Positions 61,401 through 64,000 of a stretch of 64,000 nt of DNA are shown here, in pieces; position 1 is the first letter of the stretch, and each line of letters begins with the position of its first letter. The stretch lies in the NCBI RefSeq assembly GCF_032854445.1, contig NC_088302.1, positions 1,614,001-1,678,000 on the forward strand, read 5' to 3'. The DNA comes from Liolophura sinensis. Its lineage: Eukaryota; Mollusca; Polyplacophora; Chitonida; Chitonidae. Made by a program: the position numbers and the translations under genes. The notes under the pieces are model-generated. The model saw only the letters and a program-made list of their open reading frames with translations, made no database searches and was not told the DNA's origin.

Positions 61401-63995
61401 CACACATGTACATGTAGTCCCACATGGAGCCAGCCATTACATAACCCAGGTCCCAAACCCATCCTCTCCTGTCACACATGTACATGTAGTCCCATATGGA
61501 GCCAGCCATTACATAACCCAGGTCCTAAACCCATCCTCTCCTGTCACACATGTACATGTAGTCCCACATGGAGCCAGCCATTACATAACCCAGGTCCTAA
61601 ACCCATCCTCTCCTGTCACTCATGTACATGTAGTCCCACATGGAGCCAGCCATTACATAACCCAGGTCCTAAACCCATCCTCTCCTGTCACACATGTACA
61701 TGTAGTCCCATATGGAGCCAGCCATTACATAACCCAGGTCCTAAACCCATCCTCTCCTGTCACACATGTACATGTAGTCCCACGTGGAGCCAGCCATTAC
61801 ACAACCCAGGTCCTAAACCCATCCTCTCCTGTCACACATGTACATGTAGTCCCACGTGGAGCCAGCCATTACACAACCCAGGTCCTAAACCCATCCTCTC
61901 CTGTCACACATGTACATGTAGTCCCACGTGGAGCCAGCCATTACACAACCCAGGTCCTAAACCCATCCTCTCCTGTCACACATGTACATGTAGTCCCACG
62001 TGAAGCCAGCCATTACATAACCCAGGTCCCAAATCCATCCTCTCCTGTCACACACGTACATGTAGTCCCACGTGGAGCCAGCCATTACATAACCCAGGTC
62101 CTAAACCCATCCTCTCCTGTCACACACGTACATGTAGTCCCATATGGAGCCAGCCATTACATAACCCAGGTCCTAAATCCATCCTCTCCTGTCACACATG
62201 TACATGTAGTCCCACATGGAGCCAGCCATTACATAACCCAGGTCCTAAACCCATCCTCTCCTGTCACACAGGTACATGTAGTCCCACATGGAGCCAGCCA
62301 TTACACAACCCAGGTCCTAAACCCATCCTCTCCTGTCACACAGGTACATGTAGTCCCACATGGAGCCAGCCATTACATAACCCAGGTCCTAAACCCATCC
62401 TCTCCTGTCACACATGTACATGTAGTCCCATATGGAGCCAGCCATTACATAACCCAGGTCCCAAACCCATCCTCTCCTGTCACACATGTACATGTAGTCC
62501 CACATGGAGCCAGCCATTACATAACCCAGGTCCCAAAACCCATCCTCTCCTGTCACACATGTACATGTAGTCCCATATGGAGCCAGCCATTACATAACCC
62601 AGGTCCTAAACCCATCCTCTCCTGTCACACATGTACATGTAGTCCCACATGGAGCCAGCCATTACATAACCCAGGTCCTAAACCCATCCTCTCCTGTCAC
62701 TCATGTACATGTAGTCCCACATGGAGCCAGCCATTACATAACCCAGGTCCTAAACCCATCCTCTCCTGTCACACATGTACATGTAGTCCCACATGGAGCC
62801 AGCCATTACATAACCCAGGTCCTAAACCCATCCTCTCCTGTCACACATGTACATGTAGTCCCACATGGAGCCAGCCATTACATAACCCAGGTCCTAAATC
62901 CATCCTCTCCTGTCGCACATGTACATGTAGTCCCACATGGAGCCAGCCATTACATAACCCAGGTCCCAAACCCATCCTCTCCTGTCACACACATACATGT
63001 AGTCCCACATGGAGCCAGCCATTACATAACCCAGGTCCTAAACCCATCCTCTCCTGTCACACATGTACATGTAGTCCCACATGGAGCCAGCCATTACATA
63101 ACCCAGGTCCCAAACCCATCCTCTCCTGTCACACACATACATGTAGTCCCACATGGAGCCAGCCATTACATAACCCAGGTCCCAAACCCATCCTCTCCTG
63201 TCACACATGTACATGTAGTCCCACATGGAGCCAGCCATTACATAACCCAGGTCCCAAACCCATCCTCTCCTGTCACACATGTACATGTAGTCCCACGTGG
63301 AGCCAGCCATTACATAACCCAGGTCCTAAACCCATCCTCTCCTGTCACACATGTACATGTAGTCCCACATGGAGCCAGCCATTACATAACCCAGGTCCTA
63401 AACCCATCCTCTCCTGTCACACAAATACATGTAGTCCCACATGGAGCCAGCCTTTACATAACCCAGGTCCCAAACCCATCCTCTCGCACATGTCACACAC
63501 ATACATGTAGTCAGAGCACCAGTCCCCACAGATCAAAAAGACATACCTAACACATACAGTCACATACAGACATCAGACTTCAGTGCAAATACATGTACTC
63601 GTACACATATGTGTGTATGCCTGGCGTTTAATGTCGGATTTAACAATTTTTTAGTCCCATTACAACAAGGAGTCATTGTCATTAGCTGTGTTAACATATT
63701 CTGTGTCTTCTTGAGTAAATAAATGTACATGCAGCGACTGACTTCAGGGTAAATACAAGTAAAAGCATACAGCTACTTTCCAGGTTTATCAAATATTTTA
63801 CATAAAATGTAAGGCCCCCTTTGTTTTGAGCAGTTGCCTTTTGAGTAGTGGGGCTGTACGACATGGGTACAGTACAAATGGATACAGAGACTTACTTCCA
63901 GAGTCTTGATTAAAAACCATATACAGACAGCTGGCTTTGATGTGGTTACCGCTGGACTGGAGAATACGCTGGGCAGATATACCCGTGATAATGTC
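31874..63995 (-). CDS. CORO7: Coronin-7 (POD-1 type tandem coronin), 24 exons, 5' end beyond window
   Basis: Long coronin with two seven-bladed WD40 propellers, family-linked to Golgi-to-plasma-membrane trafficking and actin/Arp2/3 regulation in the cytosol. I joined 24 exons, all GT-AG with matching phases: 2937 nt, 978 residues plus stop. Coordinates are given in the exon entries. Residues 1-364 form the first unit ([43 protein letters not shown]). Residues 365-509 are a linker rich in Lys, Pro and Thr. Residues 510-904 are the second unit, repeating the same landmarks ([60 protein letters not shown]). The tail carries [15 protein letters not shown], the family's acidic-Trp end, then 15 extra residues. 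Vertebrate CORO7 is about 925 residues; roughly 20-25 N-terminal residues are missing here. Several introns are packed with minisatellites; exon 21's acceptor is itself amplified. Confidence 0.96.
32020..32034. repeat. (AAC)n tract
   Basis: Short AAC microsatellite immediately upstream (minus sense) of the exon 24 acceptor; on the RNA it is a GTT-rich polypyrimidine-like run. Confidence 0.8.
32308..32898. repeat. TG/TATG-rich low-complexity tract (CORO7 intron 23)
   Basis: About 590 bp of TGTGTATGTGTCTGTCTATG-type mixtures. Alternating purine-pyrimidine, so Z-DNA-prone. Open frames in all phases (Cys/Val, or His/Thr on the minus strand) are compositional. Confidence 0.95.
32899..33695. repeat. 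25-bp minisatellite, about 18 good copies then decayed
   Basis: Unit AGCAGTAGTGTGGAGTCAGT plus ACTGG or GATGG. From about 33340 the units degrade into TAATGTGGAGTCAGTAGTG-like variants. It follows the TG tract within CORO7 intron 23. Confidence 0.92.
34009..34097 (-). CDS. CORO7: CORO7 exon 23
   Basis: Acceptor CTTTTGTTTACAG. Encodes [20 protein letters not shown] and [10 protein letters not shown]. Donor GAGGAG|GTATGG, phase 0. Confidence 0.92.
34285..34415 (+). mobile_element. SINE 3' part, plus orientation (CORO7 intron 22)
   Basis: CAGTAACTTGCCAAAGGTCA, CACTCCGGTTTCCTCCACCC and AATCAAATAAGTAAACAAAT match the sense strand of the family at 3910-4290. The tRNA head is missing. Confidence 0.55.
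34445..34580 (-). CDS. CORO7: CORO7 exon 22
   Basis: Acceptor CCATTTTCAG. Encodes [18 protein letters not shown] and [17 protein letters not shown], the second copy of the coronin DIFPDT signature. Donor CTGT|GTGAGT, phase 1. Confidence 0.93.
35069..35272 (-). CDS. CORO7: CORO7 exon 21
   Basis: Acceptor GTTTACACAG. Encodes [10 protein letters not shown] through [16 protein letters not shown] and [12 protein letters not shown]. Donor GTCAAA|GTAAGA, phase 0. Its first 34 nt and its acceptor are the founding copy of the 73-bp array. Confidence 0.94.
35239..36626 (-). repeat. 73-bp minisatellite that copies the exon 21 acceptor, 19 copies
   Basis: Plus-strand unit: CTGATACTTCAAACACTACC, ACAGTGCTGTCTCCCTGTGT, AAACATACAGCAAACATAAG and AGACCATGCTCAG. 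The first unit is the real exon edge at 35239-35272. The other 18 lie upstream in the intron (CORO7 sense), each keeping GTTTACACAG (or TTTTCACAG in one) followed by GGAGACAGC or a one-base variant. One unit lacks 3 bp. Two marked units (CATACCGC with TTCATCTG) are 511 bp apart, exactly 7 units. Confidence 0.96.
36736..36872 (-). mobile_element. SINE copy with large internal deletion (CORO7 intron 20)
   Basis: TTATTCATTCATCTGATTCG, CTTACGCCATACTTAAGAAT, CGGCGACCAGCATTA is joined directly to GTGAGAGGCTCCTGAGTCAT and the tRNA-like end CACCTCGGGCACAGAGGCCC. Confidence 0.6.
36982..37120 (-). CDS. CORO7: CORO7 exon 20
   Basis: Acceptor CTCTACCCACCAG. Encodes [19 protein letters not shown] and [18 protein letters not shown]. 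Donor CGG|GTGAGT, phase 0. Confidence 0.93.
37535..38321. repeat. 35-bp minisatellite, about 22 copies (CORO7 intron 19)
   Basis: Unit includes ACAAATGTCACTCATAAAAC and TCAGGGGCTGCACTC, with many single-base variants. Unrelated in sequence to the other 35-bp array at 29765. Confidence 0.94.
38492..38577 (-). CDS. CORO7: CORO7 exon 19
   Basis: Acceptor GTTTTGATGACAG. Encodes [19 protein letters not shown] and RYLVVSGFT. Donor ACAAA|GTAAGC, phase 2. Confidence 0.93.
38993..39097 (-). CDS. CORO7: CORO7 exon 18
   Basis: Acceptor CCTTGTGTCAG. Encodes a typical WD blade, [19 protein letters not shown] and RKLRIFDPR. 105 nt; donor AAA|GTAAGT, phase 0. Confidence 0.94.
39368..39730 (-). mobile_element. 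tRNA-derived SINE, second family (CORO7 intron 17)
   Basis: Read on the minus strand, it begins at 39730 with a tRNA-like head: GGCCCCGATAGCACAGTTCG with A box, GTAGAGCGTCCGCTA, and B box region GGGTCAATCC. A body of about 300 bp follows, containing CTAAGACCTTAAAAGAGG, GGGGATAGTGCAGGGAGTGG and GCAGCACTGGATAAAAGAG. It ends near AACCCCCAAGCACTCAC. No polymerase frame. Unrelated to the first family. Confidence 0.65.
39885..40690. repeat. 42-bp minisatellite, 19 copies (CORO7 intron 17)
   Basis: Unit includes AAAACCTCATCATAATGGCT and ACATGCATGTGACAGATTAA. The 14-codon period leaves a 292-codon frame open on the minus strand (repeat [14 protein letters not shown]) plus an overlapping one. Both lie inside the intron between exons 17 and 18. 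Confidence 0.95.
40990..41132 (-). CDS. CORO7: CORO7 exon 17
   Basis: Acceptor GTTGTATAG. Encodes [32 protein letters not shown] and YQLHGHTDH, a complete WD blade. Donor CAT|GTAAGT, phase 0. Confidence 0.95.
41302..41410 (-). mobile_element. SINE tail fragment (CORO7 intron 16)
   Basis: TTTATTTATATTTAACTTAT, GCCATATTCAAGAAGTGTTC, TTATACAATGACGATC and a diverged GGTGGGAGAAAA follow the block order of the first SINE family. Confidence 0.45.
41506..41589 (-). CDS. CORO7: CORO7 exon 16
   Basis: Acceptor TTGCTGTTCCAG. Encodes [20 protein letters not shown] and EPQDYLI. Donor ATAG|GTAACA, phase 1. Confidence 0.94.
41784..41892 (-). CDS. CORO7: CORO7 exon 15
   Basis: Acceptor TTTCTTTAACAG. Encodes [18 protein letters not shown] and [17 protein letters not shown], parallel to [11 protein letters not shown] in the first propeller. 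Donor GTTG|GTAAGT, phase 1. Confidence 0.95.
42095..42590. repeat. 51-bp minisatellite, about 9-10 copies (CORO7 intron 14)
   Basis: Unit includes GCATTCTGATTAAAAGATTG, TGGAGTACCCTGGTTCATTT and GGAGGCAACCA. The 17-codon period keeps frames open on both strands (up to 186 codons). Confidence 0.94.
42925..43103 (-). CDS. CORO7: CORO7 exon 14
   Basis: Acceptor TGTAATTACAG. Encodes [27 protein letters not shown] and [15 protein letters not shown], the start of the second coronin unit. Donor GAG|GTACGG, phase 0. Confidence 0.95.
43120..43565. repeat. about 53-bp minisatellite, 8 copies (CORO7 intron 13)
   Basis: Unit includes TGACAAATTACACACCTGTA, ATTACACAAGGCAGACTATG and ACTCATATATAAC. Diverged. 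The first unit starts within 20 bp of the exon 14 acceptor, and the acceptor's own TGTAATTACA is the same word as in the unit. Confidence 0.85.
43812..44037 (-). CDS. CORO7: CORO7 exon 13 (linker)
   Basis: Acceptor CATTGTGTTCTCAG. Encodes [37 protein letters not shown] and [11 protein letters not shown]: a Pro/Arg-rich inter-propeller linker. Donor GCAG|GTAAGG, phase 1. Confidence 0.92.
44370..44579 (-). CDS. CORO7: CORO7 exon 12 (linker)
   Basis: Acceptor TTATGTTTGTAG. Encodes [19 protein letters not shown], then a Lys/Pro-rich stretch to RRDPPPVLV. 210 nt; donor GTG|GTAAGC, phase 0. Confidence 0.9.
44768..44905 (-). mobile_element. SINE tail half (CORO7 intron 11)
   Basis: TGATTTATTATTTATTTATT, CTTTTACACCGTACTCAAGG, CCAGCGGCCAGCATTATTGG, CAGAGCCCAGGGGAAACTC and CGACCATCCGCAG. 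The tRNA half is absent. Cleanest copy of the 3' blocks. Confidence 0.65.
45196..45291 (-). CDS. CORO7: CORO7 exon 11
   Basis: Acceptor TTATTCTTTCAG. Encodes [19 protein letters not shown] and [13 protein letters not shown], the first copy of the coronin signature repeated in exon 22. Donor CCT|GTGAGC, phase 0; the open frame running past it is intronic. Confidence 0.9.
45764..45906 (-). CDS. CORO7: CORO7 exon 10
   Basis: Acceptor TTTTGTCATTCAG. Encodes [20 protein letters not shown], then [15 protein letters not shown]. Donor AAAG|GTTAGT, phase 0. Confidence 0.94.
46700..46757 (-). CDS. CORO7: CORO7 exon 9
   Basis: Acceptor TTTTTTTTTCCAG. Encodes [19 protein letters not shown]. 58 nt; donor GAAT|GTAAGT, phase 1. 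Confidence 0.9.
47108..47162 (-). CDS. CORO7: CORO7 exon 8
   Basis: Acceptor TTCTCATTCTGCAG. Encodes [18 protein letters not shown], the blade equivalent to [15 protein letters not shown] in unit 2. Donor AAG|GTAAGA, phase 0. Confidence 0.93.
47628..47710 (-). CDS. CORO7: CORO7 exon 7
   Basis: Acceptor AATTTTTGTTTTAG. Encodes [20 protein letters not shown] and FTLDSST. Donor ACAGG|GTAAGT, phase 2. Confidence 0.93.
47975..48140. repeat. two-copy direct repeat, about 70 bp
   Basis: Two copies with TTAACTATAGTCCAGACT, GTGTCATTTAC, CTGTATCAGGATGAGACTGG and TGTTAAG, in CORO7 intron 6. Confidence 0.65.
49060..49320. repeat. 26-bp minisatellite, about 10 copies
   Basis: Unit GGGGTATCAGGTACACAGAT plus GACCCT, with AAC/AGG variants. 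Ends about 10 nt from the exon 6 donor on the intron side (CORO7 intron 6). Confidence 0.9.
49331..49417 (-). CDS. CORO7: CORO7 exon 6
   Basis: Acceptor TTGTTTCCAG. Encodes [20 protein letters not shown] and QLLSTGFDN. 87 nt; donor AAT|GTGAGT, phase 0. Confidence 0.94.
49808..49932 (-). CDS. CORO7: CORO7 exon 5
   Basis: Acceptor CTTTCTCTTGTAG. Encodes [20 protein letters not shown] and VRIIDPR, a full WD blade. Donor CAG|GTAAAT, phase 0. Confidence 0.95.
50185..50810. repeat. degenerate 20-36-bp repeat (CORO7 intron 4)
   Basis: Irregular copies of CACACACATAATAATAACCT and TTTGACCTTCA, with inserts of ATTCAGACAGAAACA. Ends about 35 nt from the exon 4 donor. Confidence 0.85.
50847..51042 (-). 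CDS. CORO7: CORO7 exon 4
   Basis: Acceptor TTTGCCTCCCAG. Encodes [36 protein letters not shown] and [14 protein letters not shown]. Donor GCAG|GTGAGA, phase 1. Confidence 0.95.
51482..51552 (-). CDS. CORO7: CORO7 exon 3
   Basis: Acceptor TCTTTTCCCCAG. Encodes [20 protein letters not shown] and DLT. 71 nt; donor ACT|GTAAGT, phase 0. Confidence 0.95.
52080..52157 (-). CDS. CORO7: CORO7 exon 2
   Basis: Acceptor TGTTTTGACAG. Encodes [19 protein letters not shown] and RLEAHS. 78 nt; donor TCCG|GTATGC, phase 1. Confidence 0.92.
52430..52464 (+). repeat. poly-G run of 35 (CORO7 intron 1)
   Basis: Uninterrupted G35 on the plus strand. This is the template strand for CORO7, so the pre-mRNA would carry C35. 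Strong G-quadruplex potential; the exact length may be unreliable. Confidence 0.9.
52575..53812. repeat. 126-bp minisatellite, about 10 copies (CORO7 intron 1)
   Basis: Unit includes GTGGGTAGAGTTAGTACAAT, TACAACCCTACAACAGAGCC, GGGCACATGCGTAGTGTTCT, GTAAACATGTGGGTATAACC and GGGTACATGTGACCATTGTG. Starts about 110 bp from the G35 run. Confidence 0.95.
53813..55120. other. CORO7 intron 1, unique stretch
   Basis: AT-rich intron DNA between two arrays; a two-copy repeat of AACAYTTCTCTGGRGATGTG with flanks is at 54340-54415. No exon-like sequence recognised. Confidence 0.5.
55125..56280. repeat. 15-bp minisatellite, about 75 copies (CORO7 intron 1)
   Basis: Unit is TTGTGCTGACTAGGC or TTGTGCAGACTAGTC. 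Pairs of GACTAGTC make palindromes. An occasional longer unit, GATTAGGCTTGTACCTACAT plus GTTCTAGG, recurs at about 55206, 55287, 55399 and 56001. The 5-codon period keeps frames open on both strands (up to 250 codons, pentapeptides such as LVQTR and HKPSL). Confidence 0.95.
56281..57375. other. CORO7 intron 1, unique stretch
   Basis: AT-rich. Contains a two-copy direct repeat of about 98 bp at 56935-57125 (CATTCCACAYGACAGATGAC, GGTCATTACCACCATTCTCC). No exon recognised. Confidence 0.5.
57378..63515. repeat. 72-bp satellite, about 85 copies, with higher-order structure (CORO7 intron 1)
   Basis: Unit includes ACATAACCCAGGTCCTAAAC, CCATCCTCTCCTGTCACACA, TGTACATGTAGTCCCACATG and GAGCCAGCCATT. 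The core ACATGTACATGT is a perfect 12-bp palindrome. Distinct variant strings (GTCGTAAATCC, CACGTGTACATG, ATATAACTCAGG) recur with a 1584-bp shift (22 units): about 57625-59210 matches about 59209-60794. Further blocks recur at 864 (12 units) and 792 bp (11 units) in the right half. The 24-codon period leaves short open frames ([20 protein letters not shown] on the minus strand) without coding meaning. Confidence 0.97.
63896..63995 (-). CDS. CORO7: CORO7 exon 1 of those visible
   Basis: An acceptor TACAG lies at the extreme right edge (63996-64000), so at least one earlier exon is outside. Encodes [20 protein letters not shown] and [13 protein letters not shown], matching the coronin N-terminal region. 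Donor GGAA|GTAAGT, phase 1. Confidence 0.9.
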
Positions 63996-64000
63996 CTGTA

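Overview
The window is nuclear DNA from an animal, most likely a mollusc or other lophotrochozoan. It has spliced genes with GT-AG introns, animal-only gene families (coronin-7, a fatty-acid-synthase-type thioesterase) and tRNA-derived SINE fragments of a kind I associate with mollusc genomes. The phylum is inferred from general knowledge; no search was possible. There are no operons, CRISPR arrays or bacterial genes.

Three protein-coding genes are supported. (1) 4922-5197, minus: TIMM8, a small intermembrane-space chaperone of mitochondrial protein import, in one coding exon with the twin CX3C motif. (2) 9874-17598, plus: an OLAH-type thioesterase rebuilt from seven exons into a complete 260-residue protein with GHSWG, a late Asp and PGGH. 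(3) 31874-63995, minus: coronin-7 (CORO7), 24 exons giving 978 residues in frame to the stop. Its first exon or exons lie beyond the right edge. OLAH and CORO7 are convergent, with about 14 kb between their stop codons. The three genes have unrelated jobs (mitochondrial import, fatty-acid release, Golgi/actin-linked trafficking), and nothing suggests they act together.

The striking property is tandem repetition. About a third of the window consists of some 25 different minisatellite arrays (units of 15, 23, 25, 26, 35, 36, 39, 42, 45, 49, 50, 51, 53, 55, 72, 73, 83, 89, 98 and 126 bp), mostly unrelated to each other, in introns and intergenic DNA. Two arrays cross an exon-intron border and have multiplied a splice site. 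A 98-bp array after OLAH exon 5 makes six extra copies of that exon's 3' end plus its GTAAGT donor. A 73-bp array before CORO7 exon 21 makes eighteen extra copies of its AG acceptor plus 34 nt of exon. A third array fills OLAH intron 3 so fully that the branch point must lie in repeat DNA. The largest array (72 bp, about 85 copies, 57.4-63.5 kb) sits in the 11.7-kb first visible intron of CORO7 and has a clear 22-unit (1584-bp) higher-order duplication.

Other structure: a 2.3-kb inverted-repeat (foldback) element at 18281-20572 whose interior is two minisatellites; several tRNA-headed SINEs of at least two families; homopolymer G runs of 35 and 16; and a 600-bp TG-rich tract. The left 4.9 kb and the stretches between arrays in the 20.6-31.8 kb region hold no gene I can support.
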